Both the position numbers and the translations under genes were made by a program. Below the pieces are notes generated by a model, which saw only the letters and a program-made list of their open reading frames with translations, had not been told where the DNA came from and ran no database searches. A DNA stretch of 19,502 nucleotides from an uncultured Lachnospiraceae bacterium (lineage in GTDB: Bacteria; Bacillota; Clostridia; Lachnospirales; Lachnospiraceae): NCBI GenBank assembly GCA_910578795.1, contig CAJTSD010000058.1, positions 1 through 19,502 of the forward strand, in the 5' to 3' direction. This document shows positions 5,849-14,626 of this stretch, piece after piece (within the stretch, counting starts at the first letter, position 1; the number at the start of each line of letters is the position of its first letter).

Positions 5849-7135
5849 ATGAGTTTACAGGTGGAAAAGTTAGAAGGAAATATGGCGAAGCTTACAATAG
5901 AGGTGTCGGCGGAGGATTTTGAGGCGGCAGTCGAAAAAGCATACCAAAAGAGTAAAAATAAAATTAATATTCCCGGTTTCCGTAAGGGAAAAGCACCTAG
6001 AAAAATGATTGAGCAGATGTATGGAAAGGAAATCTTTTTTGAGGATGCCGCAAATTATGCCATTCCTCCCGCTTATGCGAAGGCAGTTGATGAGTGTACG
6101 GAGGAAATCGTATCTCAGCCTAAAATTGATATTGAACAGGCAGAGGCAGGAAAGCCGTTTATCTTTACGGCAGAAGTTGCATTAAAGCCTGAAGTGACGC
6201 TTGGAACATATAAGGGCGTGGAGGTTGAAAAGACAGACGCGTCTGTTACGGATGAGGAAGTAGATGCAGCAATTGAGAGAGAGCGTGACAGCAACGCGAG
6301 AACGGTTTCGGTTGAAGGCAGGGCAGTGCAGGACGGCGATATGACAACGCTTGATTTTGAGGGCTTTGTTGACGGCGTAGCGTTTGAGGGCGGAAAGGGT
6401 GAGAACTATCCTTTGACAATCGGATCAAACACCTTTATTCCAGGCTTTGAGGAGCAGCTTATCGGTGCGGAAGTTGACAAGGAAGTAGAAGTGAATGTAA
6501 CCTTCCCTGAGGACTATCAGGCGGCAGAACTTGCAGGAAAGCCGGCAGTGTTTAAGTGTATCATAAAGGAAATTAAGGAAAAGCAGCTTCCGGACTTGGA
6601 TGACGAGTTTGCAAGCGAGGTTTCCGAATTTGAGACACTTGCGGAGTACAAAGAGGACGTCAGAAAGAACCTTGAGGAGAAGAAGGCAGAGGAAGCAAAG
6701 CTTGAAAAGGAAGATAAGGTTGTTGACGCGATTATTGCTGACGCAAAGATGGACATTCCCGAGGCAATGATTGAAACACAGCAGCGTCAGATGGCAGAGG
6801 ACTTTGCGCAGAGAATACAGATGCAGGGGCTTTCACTCGACCAGTATTTCCAGTTTACGGGACTGACAAGAGCAGCATTTTTAGAGCAGCTCAAGCCGCA
6901 GGCAGAAAAGAGAATCCAGTCAAGACTCGTACTTGAAGCAGTTGCTAAAGCAGAAAACATCGAAGCAAGCGATGAAGAGTACGATGAGGAAATCAAGAAG
7001 ATGGCAGACGCTTACAAAATGGACATTGAAGAGATTAATGACATGATGGGGGCGTATGAGAAAAAGTCAGTCAGAGAGGATATTTGCATTAGAAAGGCAG
7101 CGGACTTTGTAGTAGAGCATGCTGTTGAGAAATAA
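5849..7135 (+). CDS. tig: Trigger factor
   Basis: This is the ribosome-associated chaperone and peptidyl-prolyl isomerase that meets nascent chains at the exit tunnel. At 428 residues it has the usual length and order: an N-terminal ribosome-binding domain with the signature GFRKGKAPR (residues 43-51), an FKBP-type isomerase domain at about 160-245 (DGDMTTLDFEGFVDG, IGSNTFIPGFEEQL), and an alpha-helical C-terminal chaperone domain rich in Glu and Lys. The reading frame is open back to a TTG at 5789, but the family starts at MSLQVEKLE. AAGGAGG (5831-5837) lies two bases before an ATG at 5840 and 11 bases before the ATG at 5849, so either Met may be used. It heads a block with clpP and clpX, 21 bases ahead of clpP, as in many Firmicutes. 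Confidence 0.97.
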   Translation: MSLQVEKLEGNMAKLTIEVSAEDFEAAVEKAYQKSKNKINIPGFRKGKAPRKMIEQMYGKEIFFEDAANYAIPPAYAKAVDECTEEIVSQPKIDIEQAEAGKPFIFTAEVALKPEVTLGTYKGVEVEKTDASVTDEEVDAAIERERDSNARTVSVEGRAVQDGDMTTLDFEGFVDGVAFEGGKGENYPLTIGSNTFIPGFEEQLIGAEVDKEVEVNVTFPEDYQAAELAGKPAVFKCIIKEIKEKQLPDLDDEFASEVSEFETLAEYKEDVRKNLEEKKAEEAKLEKEDKVVDAIIADAKMDIPEAMIETQQRQMAEDFAQRIQMQGLSLDQYFQFTGLTRAAFLEQLKPQAEKRIQSRLVLEAVAKAENIEASDEEYDEEIKKMADAYKMDIEEINDMMGAYEKKSVREDICIRKAADFVVEHAVEK

Positions 7136-7156
7136 TTGGTTAGGAGGTAAGAAACC

Positions 7157-7759
7157 ATGAGTTTAGTACCATATGTCATAGAACAGACAAGCCGCGGAGA
7201 GCGTTCTTACGATATTTATTCAAGACTGTTAAAGGAGCGTATCATTTTCCTCGGCGAGGAAGTCAATGAAGTGACGGCAAGTCTTGTCGTAGCGCAGCTT
7301 CTGTTTTTGGAAGCGGAAGATACGGATAAGGATATTCAACTGTATATCAACAGCCCTGGCGGTTCCGTTACTGCCGGAATGGCAATTTATGATACGATGC
7401 GATATATAAAGTGTGACGTTTCCACAATATGTATCGGCATGGCAGCAAGTATGGGTGCATTTCTGCTTGCAGGAGGCACCAAGGGAAAAAGACTTGCACT
7501 TCCGAATGCTGAGATTATGATTCATCAGCCGCTTGGCGGAGCGCAGGGGCAGGCTACGGAAATTGAAATTGCCGCAAAGCATATTTTACGAACAAAGCAG
7601 AAATTAAATTCTATTTTAGCGGAAAACTGTGGTCAGCCTTATGATGTGATTGCAGCCGATACAGAGCGTGATAACTGGAAATCGGCAGAGGAAGCAAAGG
7701 AATATGGATTGATTGACAGAGTAATTGCGGAACGGGAAGACCAAAGTAAGGAAGAGTAA
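7157..7759 (+). CDS. clpP: ATP-dependent Clp protease proteolytic subunit
   Basis: ClpP forms the double-heptameric serine protease chamber that degrades proteins unfolded by ClpX or ClpC in the cytoplasm. The 200-residue protein has the full triad: Ser98 in GMAASMG, His123 in MIHQPLGG and Asp172 in ERDNW. The oligomer and oxyanion segment INSPGGSVTAG is at 64-74. The N-terminus (MSLVPYVIEQTSRGERSYDIYSRLLKERII) is the usual processed leader and axial loop, quoted here only as the family pattern around residues 1-30. AGGAGGT lies eight bases before the ATG. The gene follows tig closely and precedes its partner clpX by 52 bases, with no terminator between, so the three are probably cotranscribed. 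All catalytic residues are intact. Confidence 0.97.
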   Translation: MSLVPYVIEQTSRGERSYDIYSRLLKERIIFLGEEVNEVTASLVVAQLLFLEAEDTDKDIQLYINSPGGSVTAGMAIYDTMRYIKCDVSTICIGMAASMGAFLLAGGTKGKRLALPNAEIMIHQPLGGAQGQATEIEIAAKHILRTKQKLNSILAENCGQPYDVIAADTERDNWKSAEEAKEYGLIDRVIAEREDQSKEE

Positions 7760-7811
7760 CCGTATCATTATAGAAGCAATAAATTGAAGCAATTTAAAGG
7801 GAGAAAAAGGG

Positions 7812-9083
7812 ATGGCAGGAAAAAGCACTGAGGGAAGAGTAAGATGTTCTTTCTGTAACAAAACACAGGATCAGGTCAGAAAGCTGATAGCAGGACCGGC
7901 AGGTGTTTATATTTGTGACGAGTGCGTGGATATTTGTGCTGATATTATTGAGGAGGAATATGAGGACGAAGAAACCATAGATGGTGACTTTGACATAAAT
8001 CTCCTAAAACCTGTAGAAATCAAAGAATTTCTTGACGACTATGTAATCGGGCAAGAGGACGCAAAGAAGGTGTTGTCCGTAGCAGTTTATAACCATTACA
8101 AACGCGTTACGGCGGAGAAGGATTTGGATGTGGAGCTGCAAAAGAGCAATATCATCATGATTGGTCCGACAGGTTCGGGCAAGACCTATCTTGCGCAGAC
8201 ACTTGCAAAGATTATCAACGTACCGTTTGCCATTGCAGACGCGACAACGCTTACGGAAGCAGGATATGTGGGCGAGGATGTTGAGAATATTTTGTTAAAG
8301 CTGATACAGGCGGCTGATTATGACATAGAGCGTGCGCAATATGGCATGATCTATATTGATGAGATTGATAAAATTACGAAAAAAAGTGAAAACGTGTCTA
8401 TTACAAGAGATGTATCCGGAGAAGGCGTGCAGCAGGCGCTTTTGAAAATTGTGGAAGGGACTGTCGCAAGCGTACCGCCTCAGGGAGGCAGAAAGCATCC
8501 CCATCAGGAGTTAATACAGATTGATACAACAAACATTCTGTTTATCTGCGGAGGTGCTTTTGACGGACTTGACAAGATTGTCGAAAACAGGCTTGACCGG
8601 AAATCAATCGGTTTCAACAAGGATATTGCCGATAAAACAACAAGGGATATCGGCGCTATCCTCAAACAGGTAACGCCTCAGGATTTGACCAAATATGGTC
8701 TTATTCCGGAGTTTGTGGGACGTGTGCCAATCAATGTATCACTTGAGGGACTTGACAAGGAGGCGCTTGTGCGCATTTTGAAGGAGCCAAAGAGTGCGTT
8801 GATTAAACAGTATCAAAAGCTGTTTGAGTATGATAACGTAAAGCTCAGCTTTGAGCCGGAGGCGATTGAAGCAATTGCGGAAAAAGCGCTTGAGCGAAAG
8901 ACAGGAGCAAGAGGTCTGCGTTCGATTATGGAAAGTATTATGATGGATGTCATGTATGAGATTCCTTCGGACGAAACGATAGAAGCCTGCGTAATCACAA
9001 AAGAGGCAGTAGAAGGAACAAGCCAGCCTTTAATAGTACATCGTGAAGCAGTGCACACGGAGCGGGAGAAAAAGGCGAGATAA
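7812..9083 (+). CDS. clpX: ATP-dependent Clp protease ATP-binding subunit ClpX
   Basis: ClpX is the hexameric AAA+ unfoldase that feeds tagged proteins into ClpP. The 423-residue sequence shows the N-terminal zinc-binding domain (Cys12, Cys15, Cys35, Cys38), Walker A GPTGSGKT (118-125), pore loop GYVG (151-154), Walker B IYIDEID (180-186), the RKH loop (227-229), the IGF loop that docks on ClpP (266-268) and the sensor-2 segment GARGLR (365-370). Every functional element is present and the length is normal. The ribosome binding site AAAGGGAG lies about eight bases before the ATG. In the 52 bases after clpP there is a small AAATTG/CAATTT inverted repeat but no T run, so read-through from clpP is likely. 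A bulged intrinsic terminator follows at 9095-9127. Confidence 0.97.
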   Translation: MAGKSTEGRVRCSFCNKTQDQVRKLIAGPAGVYICDECVDICADIIEEEYEDEETIDGDFDINLLKPVEIKEFLDDYVIGQEDAKKVLSVAVYNHYKRVTAEKDLDVELQKSNIIMIGPTGSGKTYLAQTLAKIINVPFAIADATTLTEAGYVGEDVENILLKLIQAADYDIERAQYGMIYIDEIDKITKKSENVSITRDVSGEGVQQALLKIVEGTVASVPPQGGRKHPHQELIQIDTTNILFICGGAFDGLDKIVENRLDRKSIGFNKDIADKTTRDIGAILKQVTPQDLTKYGLIPEFVGRVPINVSLEGLDKEALVRILKEPKSALIKQYQKLFEYDNVKLSFEPEAIEAIAEKALERKTGARGLRSIMESIMMDVMYEIPSDETIEACVITKEAVEGTSQPLIVHREAVHTEREKKAR

Positions 9084-9094
9084 TTGCATTGTAT

Positions 9095-9127
9095 AAAAGG
9101 GCAATCCGCTCAAGGGTTGCTCTTTTT
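9095..9127 (+). terminator. Intrinsic terminator between clpX and lon
   Basis: AAAAGGGCAATCC (9095-9107) pairs with GGTTGCTCTTTT (9115-9126) with one bulged T and one G-T wobble, closing on a seven-base loop. The T run extends to 9127. It should end or attenuate the tig-clpP-clpX transcript, leaving lon with its own promoter or with partial read-through. No strong promoter is visible in the 55 bases before lon. Confidence 0.75.
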
Positions 9128-9182
9128 GTTAAAATATAAAAACATTCAGGAATATCTTAGGATAAGAGAGGCAAGTTTATAA

Positions 9183-11543
9183 ATGGATCAATATGAATTA
9201 CCAATGGTAGCATTGCGCGGTCTTACAGTAGTGCCCAATATGATCATACATTTTGATTTGAGCAGGGATATGTCGAAAAAGGCGGTTGAGCGGTCTCTGA
9301 ATGAAAATCAGACAATCTTTTTGGTGGCACAAAAAGATGAAAACGAGGAAAAATCTACGATTGAGTCGTTATATCATATTGGGACAATTGCAAATATAAA
9401 GCAAGTAACAAAGCTTCCCAACAATATAGAACGTATCATGGTGGAGGGCGCCTCCAGAGCCAGGCTTGTGGAAGTGAAGGACAATGAGGACGGATATTTT
9501 ACGGCAGTGATTGAAGAAATCAATGAGGATGAGAATGATGTTGACGAAGTGCAGGAGGAGGCATTAAAGCGTTCCCTAAAAGAAGTATTTGCCACTTTTG
9601 TGCGCTTTTATCCGAAGGTGGGAAAAAGCCTTGGCAAATATTTTGAGGAAGAAAATTCCCTGCGTTTTTTGGTTAACCAAGTGTTGATCAATACCCCGTT
9701 TTCCTATGAGAAAAAACAGGAAATCCTTGAAATCGAAGATTTGGGTGGTCAGTGTGAAGAACTTGTAAGCCTGATTATGAATGAGGCGCAGATAGCGGCA
9801 ATCAGAACGCAGCTTGCCGTAAAAGTGAAGGAAAAAATAGACAAGAACCAAAAGGACTATATTCTGCGGGAACAGCTTGAATACATTCAGGACGAGTTAG
9901 GCGGGGATGACAAGGGTTCAGAGGCTGCGCAGTTTGAGGAAGCGGTTGATAAACTCAAAGCAAACGATGAAGTTAAGGGGAAAATACGAAAGGAAATCGC
10001 ACGTTTTAAGAAAATCGTCAATTCCAGCTCGGAGAGTGCCGTAGAGCGGGGATATATCGAAACGCTTTTAGAGCTTCCGTGGGATAAGGCATCAAGGGAT
10101 AACAACGACATCACACACGCGGAAGAAATTTTGGAGCGTGACCATTATGGCTTGGAAAAGGTGAAGGAACGCATTATTGAATACCTTGCGGTCCGCAGCT
10201 TAACGCATAAGGGCGACACGCCGATTTTATGCCTTGTAGGTCCGCCCGGAACCGGAAAGACATCAATTGCAAAATCAATTGCCGAAGCGCTCCGCAAAAA
10301 ATATGTGCGCATCTGTCTTGGAGGTGTGCGCGATGAGGCGGAAATCCGTGGACATAGAAGGACTTACGTGGGGGCAATGCCCGGACGCATCGCTGCCGGT
10401 TTAAAGCAGGCAGGCGTGTGCAATCCGCTGATGCTGCTTGATGAAATAGACAAGGTCAGCAGTGATTACAAGGGAGATACCCAGTCGGCACTGCTTGAGG
10501 TGCTCGATCCGGAGCAGAACTGTCATTTCCGTGACCATTATGTGGAACTGCCGATTGACCTGTCAAAAGTTTTGTTTATTGCGACCGCAAACGATGCAGG
10601 CAATATTCCAAGACCGCTGCTTGACCGTATGGATATTATTGAGGTTTCAAGTTACACGGCAAATGAGAAGTTTCACATTGCAAAGGAGCATTTGTGGAGA
10701 AAGCAGCTTGAGCGGAATGGCTTAAAGCAAATTCAGCTTACAATCAGCGACAATGCAATGCGCGGCATCATTGCGCAGTACACAAGGGAAGCCGGTGTGC
10801 GAAATCTTGAACGAAAACTTGGTACCGTATGCAGAAAGGCAGCGCTCGAAATCTTAAAAAGTGAAAAGCCAAAGGAAAAATGTGTCAGGGTTGATTCAAA
10901 ACGCCTTGAGAAATATTTGGGAAAGCCAAGATATCATGAGGACATGGCAAATGAAAAAGATGACGTTGGCATTGTAAGGGGACTTGCGTGGACGAGCGTC
11001 GGGGGTGATACTCTTCAGATAGAAGTTAACGTAATGCCCGGAAAAGGCGAAGTGGAGCTTACCGGAAAGCTTGGCGATGTGATGAAGGAGTCTGCAAAGA
11101 CGGGGATTAGCTATATCCGTTCCATTGCTCCAAAATATAATATCAAACCGGAGTTTTTTAAGGAGAATGATTTTCATATACATATTCCTGAAGGGGCAGT
11201 TCCCAAAGATGGACCTTCCGCAGGAATCACAATGGCAACAGCAGTTCTTTCCGCGGTCACAAACACGCCAGTGAGAGCAAAGCTTGCAATGACAGGAGAG
11301 ATTACATTAAGGGGAAGAGTGCTTGCAATCGGTGGCTTGAAGGAAAAACTTTTGGCGGCAAAAATGGCAGGAATCACAACCGTGCTTGTGCCAAAAGAGA
11401 ATGAAAAAGATGTTGCGGAAATCGCTGCTGAAATCAGGTCAGGCATGGAATTATGCCTTGTAGAGTCAATGGACGAAGTTATCGAAAAAGCCTTTGTCGT
11501 AAATAGGAGAAAAACGAATGGTAATAAAAAATGTAAGTCTTGA
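9183..11543 (+). CDS. lon: ATP-dependent Lon protease
   Basis: Lon is a cytoplasmic AAA+ protease that removes damaged and regulatory proteins. The 786-residue protein has the bacterial LonA layout: an N-terminal LON substrate-binding domain (about 1-195), a coiled-coil linker containing ILREQLEYIQDELG, the AAA+ module with Walker A GPPGTGKT (353-360) and Walker B MLLDEIDK, and a C-terminal serine protease domain. The dyad is Ser679 in DGPSAG and Lys722 in GGLKEKLLAA, which coincide with the residue numbers known for the E. coli enzyme. A GAGAGG ribosome binding site sits 11 bases before the ATG, a rather long spacing. Its 3' end overlaps engB by 26 bases, so the two are translated from one message. 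The B. subtilis locus has lonB before lonA; no lonB is present here. Confidence 0.97.
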   Translation: MDQYELPMVALRGLTVVPNMIIHFDLSRDMSKKAVERSLNENQTIFLVAQKDENEEKSTIESLYHIGTIANIKQVTKLPNNIERIMVEGASRARLVEVKDNEDGYFTAVIEEINEDENDVDEVQEEALKRSLKEVFATFVRFYPKVGKSLGKYFEEENSLRFLVNQVLINTPFSYEKKQEILEIEDLGGQCEELVSLIMNEAQIAAIRTQLAVKVKEKIDKNQKDYILREQLEYIQDELGGDDKGSEAAQFEEAVDKLKANDEVKGKIRKEIARFKKIVNSSSESAVERGYIETLLELPWDKASRDNNDITHAEEILERDHYGLEKVKERIIEYLAVRSLTHKGDTPILCLVGPPGTGKTSIAKSIAEALRKKYVRICLGGVRDEAEIRGHRRTYVGAMPGRIAAGLKQAGVCNPLMLLDEIDKVSSDYKGDTQSALLEVLDPEQNCHFRDHYVELPIDLSKVLFIATANDAGNIPRPLLDRMDIIEVSSYTANEKFHIAKEHLWRKQLERNGLKQIQLTISDNAMRGIIAQYTREAGVRNLERKLGTVCRKAALEILKSEKPKEKCVRVDSKRLEKYLGKPRYHEDMANEKDDVGIVRGLAWTSVGGDTLQIEVNVMPGKGEVELTGKLGDVMKESAKTGISYIRSIAPKYNIKPEFFKENDFHIHIPEGAVPKDGPSAGITMATAVLSAVTNTPVRAKLAMTGEITLRGRVLAIGGLKEKLLAAKMAGITTVLVPKENEKDVAEIAAEIRSGMELCLVESMDEVIEKAFVVNRRKTNGNKKCKS

Positions 11544-12141
11544 AACGGTCATCGGAGTTACAAGCAAAATACCTGAAAATCAAATGCCGGAGCTTGCATT
11601 TGCCGGAAAGAGCAATGTGGGAAAATCTTCGCTGATTAATGCGTTGATGAACCGAAAATCACTGGCGCGTACAAGTGCGCAGCCGGGAAAAACGCAGACA
11701 ATCAATTTCTATAATATTAATCAGGAACTGTATTTTGTGGATTTACCGGGGTATGGTTATGCAAAGGTAAGCCTTGAGGCAAAAGAAAAATGGGGCAAGA
11801 TGGTGGAACGTTATTTGAAAAAATCAAGGCAGCTCAAAGCAGTATTTCTTTTGATTGACATCCGGCATGAGCCATCTGCAAACGACAGACAGATGTATGA
11901 ATGGATCTGTTCTAATGGATATCATCCTGTCATAATTGCCACAAAAATGGACAAGATTAACAGAAGCCAGCTTCAAAAGCATATAAAAATGGTAAAACAG
12001 GGGTTGGAAGTAGATAAAAATACGATAGTCATTCCCTTTTCCGCAGTATCCAAACAAGGGCGTGATGAGATTTATGCCTTGATTGATAAATTTTTATCAG
12101 CCAAAGAAGATAATCTGTCAGAGACAGTGGAGGAAGAATAG
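11518..12141 (+). CDS. engB: Ribosome biogenesis GTP-binding protein YsxC/EngB
   Basis: This 207-residue TrmE-Era-EngA-EngB-type GTPase takes part in assembly of the large ribosomal subunit. The G motifs are all visible: G1 GKSNVGKS (residues 30-37), the PGKTQTINF switch-I segment near 57-65, G3 DLPGYG (75-80), G4 TKMD (142-145) and G5 SAVSK (175-179). Length is normal, with a short acidic tail ending in EEE. AGGAGA lies seven bases before the ATG, inside the lon reading frame; the 26-base overlap implies translational coupling with lon, a gene order conserved with Bacillus lonA-ysxC. The next gene starts five bases after the stop, so transcription probably continues into it. Confidence 0.96.
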   Translation: MVIKNVSLETVIGVTSKIPENQMPELAFAGKSNVGKSSLINALMNRKSLARTSAQPGKTQTINFYNINQELYFVDLPGYGYAKVSLEAKEKWGKMVERYLKKSRQLKAVFLLIDIRHEPSANDRQMYEWICSNGYHPVIIATKMDKINRSQLQKHIKMVKQGLEVDKNTIVIPFSAVSKQGRDEIYALIDKFLSAKEDNLSETVEEE

Positions 12142-12145
12142 CATT

Positions 12146-13324
12146 ATGAATCAGGACATGAAATCAATCATTAAAGCATTGACAAACCTTGCATTCTCGT
12201 TGGTGATTCTGCTTTTGTGCATCTTTTTGATACCGAAACTGATTATGCTTTTTCTTCCACTCCTGATTGGATGGCTGATATCCTGTATTGCAAATCCTTT
12301 GGTCGTGTTTTTGGAAAAGAAACTCAAAATACGAAGAAAGGCAGGAACCGTGGTCGTAATAGTAGCGGTAATTGCTGCAGTGAGCGGAATCGGATATGCT
12401 ACATTTTCCATTCTGTTCCGGCAGATTTACGGATTCGTCAAGGAACTGCCTGATATGTGGGAGCTTATGGTACATGACCTTGAAAGCTTTGTGTCTTTGC
12501 TTAATCAATATGTGGGAGGCGTGGCGCCAAATCTTGCAGGTTTTTTTAATAACATTGGAAATTCAATCGGAGAGGCGATAACAAACCTGCCTTCTAAGTT
12601 GGATTTTGATACTTTTGGCGGTATGGGTACAATGGTTGGAAATATTGCAAATGTGGCAATTTCCGTGATTATGACGATGCTGTCTGCATATTTTTTTATT
12701 GCGGACAGAGAATGGATTTATGAAGCGCTTGGAAAGATTGTACCCAAAGGGATTGCGCAAAAATATGATGTGTTTTACGGGAGCCTGAAGCAGGCGGTTG
12801 GCGGATATTTTAAAGCCCAGCTTCGCATTGAGATTTGGATGTATATTTTAATCTTATTGGGACTTACCGTATTAAACGTGCGTTATGCGCTGCTGATTGC
12901 ACTGCTGATTGCGGTTATAGATATCCTGCCTTTTTTTGGAAGTGGTGCGGTACTTGTGCCGTGGGCAATTGTGACTGCGCTTGGTGGAGGATATGTGCGT
13001 GCGTTTGGTTTTCTCATTATATGGGGTGTGGGACAGCTGTTTCGTCAGATTATTCAGCCTAAAATTATGGGAGATTCCATTGGAATGCCACCGATTCCTA
13101 CAATTATTTTGCTGTTTATAGGTTATAAGGCAGCAGGTGTGATTGGAATGCTTGTCGCCGTGCCAATTGGGATTATTGTAGTGAATATGAATGAGGCAGG
13201 ATTTTTTGATACGCCAAAGCAAAGTGTGAGGATTCTTGTGACACAGATCAACCAGTTCCGAAAGCTTGGTGAGGACGATTTGAAGATTTTGGAGCAATCT
13301 GATGAGGAGGAAACAAATGCGTAA
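12146..13324 (+). CDS. AI-2E family transporter, YtvI-like sporulation membrane protein
   Basis: This 392-residue membrane protein belongs to the AI-2E/PerM family. It has two N-terminal membrane helices, a long amphipathic middle region (about residues 90-160) and a cluster of C-terminal helices with the conserved DILPFFGSG motif and the QPKIMGDSIGMPPI segment. In Firmicutes this subgroup resembles the sporulation integral membrane protein YtvI; family members have been linked to AI-2 export and Na+(Li+)/H+ antiport, and the substrate here is not known. The ATG at 12146 follows the engB stop by five bases, with GGAGG inside the engB tail 12 bases upstream. Its stop overlaps the truA start by eight bases, showing translational coupling. 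The YtvI assignment is moderate; the AI-2E family call is firm. Confidence 0.88.
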   Translation: MNQDMKSIIKALTNLAFSLVILLLCIFLIPKLIMLFLPLLIGWLISCIANPLVVFLEKKLKIRRKAGTVVVIVAVIAAVSGIGYATFSILFRQIYGFVKELPDMWELMVHDLESFVSLLNQYVGGVAPNLAGFFNNIGNSIGEAITNLPSKLDFDTFGGMGTMVGNIANVAISVIMTMLSAYFFIADREWIYEALGKIVPKGIAQKYDVFYGSLKQAVGGYFKAQLRIEIWMYILILLGLTVLNVRYALLIALLIAVIDILPFFGSGAVLVPWAIVTALGGGYVRAFGFLIIWGVGQLFRQIIQPKIMGDSIGMPPIPTIILLFIGYKAAGVIGMLVAVPIGIIVVNMNEAGFFDTPKQSVRILVTQINQFRKLGEDDLKILEQSDEEETNA

Positions 13325-14057
13325 TTTTAAGGTAATCCTCCAGTATGAGGGAACGCGTTATCAGGGCTGGCAGCGGCAGGACTCGACAAAAAACACCATA
13401 CAGGGAAAGCTGGAAACCATTCTTGAAAAAATGACAGGGGCAGACTTTGTGCAGGTAAATGGCTCGGGACGTACAGATGCGGGGGTTCATGCACTTGGAC
13501 AGGCAGCAAGCTTTAAAATTGAAACAGAAATGGCGCCGCAGGAAATTATGTGTTATATGAACCGGTATCTTCCAGAAGATATTAAAGTGCTTGATATTTG
13601 TGAGATGCCGGAGCGTTTTCATGGCAGACTGAATGCCAAAAAGAAAACATATGTTTACCGCATATGGAATTCGCCGCTTCCGTGTGTCTTTGAACGGAGA
13701 TATGTGTACGAACTAAAAGAGAAACTGGATGTTCAGGCAATGGAACAGGCAGCGGCGCTTCTTGTGGGGAAACATGATTTTAAAGCGTTCACATCGACGA
13801 AAAAAAGCAAAAAGTCAACGGTGCGCACAATTGAAAGCATAACAATAGAGAAAAGGGAAAATGAGCTGGTGCTCACCTACAAAGGTGACGGTTTCCTGTA
13901 TCACATGGTGCGGATACTGACAGGGACACTGATAGAAGCCGGATTGCATGAGAGGGATGCGCACTCTGTAAAAACGCTTTTAGATAAAGGAACAAGGGAA
14001 CAGTCAGGACCGCTTGTTCCTGCAAAGGGGCTTTGCCTTGTGTCCGTTGAATATTGA
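13317..14057 (+). CDS. truA: tRNA pseudouridine(38-40) synthase TruA
   Basis: TruA converts uridines 38-40 in the anticodon stem-loop of many tRNAs to pseudouridine. The 246-residue protein contains the catalytic motif GSGRTDAGVHA with Asp54, the N-terminal YEGTRYQGWQRQ segment (10-21), the RLNAKKKTYVYRIWN strand (about 104-118) and the C-terminal GDGFLYHMVRILTGTL motif. Length is normal. The ATG at 13317 was chosen because GAGGAGG ends six bases upstream; the upstream extension to 13302 lies inside that ribosome binding site. The start overlaps the end of the YtvI-like gene by eight bases. A candidate promoter for the next operon starts within and just after the truA stop. Confidence 0.96.
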   Translation: MRNFKVILQYEGTRYQGWQRQDSTKNTIQGKLETILEKMTGADFVQVNGSGRTDAGVHALGQAASFKIETEMAPQEIMCYMNRYLPEDIKVLDICEMPERFHGRLNAKKKTYVYRIWNSPLPCVFERRYVYELKEKLDVQAMEQAAALLVGKHDFKAFTSTKKSKKSTVRTIESITIEKRENELVLTYKGDGFLYHMVRILTGTLIEAGLHERDAHSVKTLLDKGTREQSGPLVPAKGLCLVSVEY

Positions 14058-14058
14058 C

Positions 14059-14086
14059 TTGCACTTTTGGCACGTTTTGGTATACT
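14059..14086 (+). promoter_or_regulatory. Extended -10 promoter for the YcxB/tsaE/tsaB block
   Basis: TG-G-TATACT (14078-14086) is an extended -10 element. A partial -35 TTGCAC lies 16 bases upstream (14059-14064), and a better TTGACT (14054-14059) lies at 21 bases, which is too far. Transcription would start near 14093, about 32 bases before the ATG at 14125. The promoter begins right at the truA stop codon. Confidence 0.5.
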
Positions 14087-14124
14087 GTAAAAAGGGACAA
14101 AAAAAGAGGAAGGCGGACGTTTCA

Positions 14125-14604
14125 ATGGAACTTGAACTGGATGTAAAGATCACTTCATCGGATCTTTATGATTATTTGTTGTATCATACATACACAGGCT
14201 TTTCCGGTATGCTTGGAACACTGGTGGGTGTTTTTTTAATCATGGCGTTTATATCAACTCAATATTTCATTTATCTGATTGCAGGCGTGGTATTGATTGC
14301 ATATATGCCCTGTTCGCTTTTTCTAAAGGCAAAGCAGCAGGCGTTGAATAATCCCGTATTCAAAGAGCCGCTTCATTACAAAATGACAGCGGAAGGAATC
14401 AGCGTTTCGCAGGGAGAGAATGAGGAAACACAAGGCTGGGAGTCTTGTGTAAAGGCAGTTTCAACAGCAAGAAGCATTATTCTCTATACCTCAAGAACAA
14501 CTGCCTCTATATTTCCAAAGAGAGATTTGGGAGAGAAAAAGGAGTCGCTGATACAGATGATTTCTACACATATGCCTCCGAAAAAGGTAAAAATTCGTTG
14601 TTGA
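14125..14604 (+). CDS. YcxB-like membrane protein
   Basis: This 159-residue protein has two membrane helices at about residues 28-45 and 48-66 and a C-terminal cytoplasmic half. The YKMTAEGISVSQGE stretch (85-98), the GWESCVKAVST strand (104-114) and the ending ASIFPKRDL (127-135) match the pattern of the YcxB family, whose function is not known. AGGCGG lies eight bases before the ATG. It is the first gene after the candidate promoter at 14059-14086 and is followed by tsaE, whose start is 22 bases after its stop, so it appears to be cotranscribed with the t6A genes. Two other small membrane proteins of unknown function share this neighbourhood. Confidence 0.75.
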   Translation: MELELDVKITSSDLYDYLLYHTYTGFSGMLGTLVGVFLIMAFISTQYFIYLIAGVVLIAYMPCSLFLKAKQQALNNPVFKEPLHYKMTAEGISVSQGENEETQGWESCVKAVSTARSIILYTSRTTASIFPKRDLGEKKESLIQMISTHMPPKKVKIRC

Positions 14605-14626
14605 GGAAAGGGTCGGAACAAAGAAT

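Noticed and set aside
12872..13297. Antisense open frame of 141 codons opposite the YtvI-like gene
   Set aside because: Composition rich in His, Asn and Lys is typical of the reverse of hydrophobic coding DNA; no start signals or domain.
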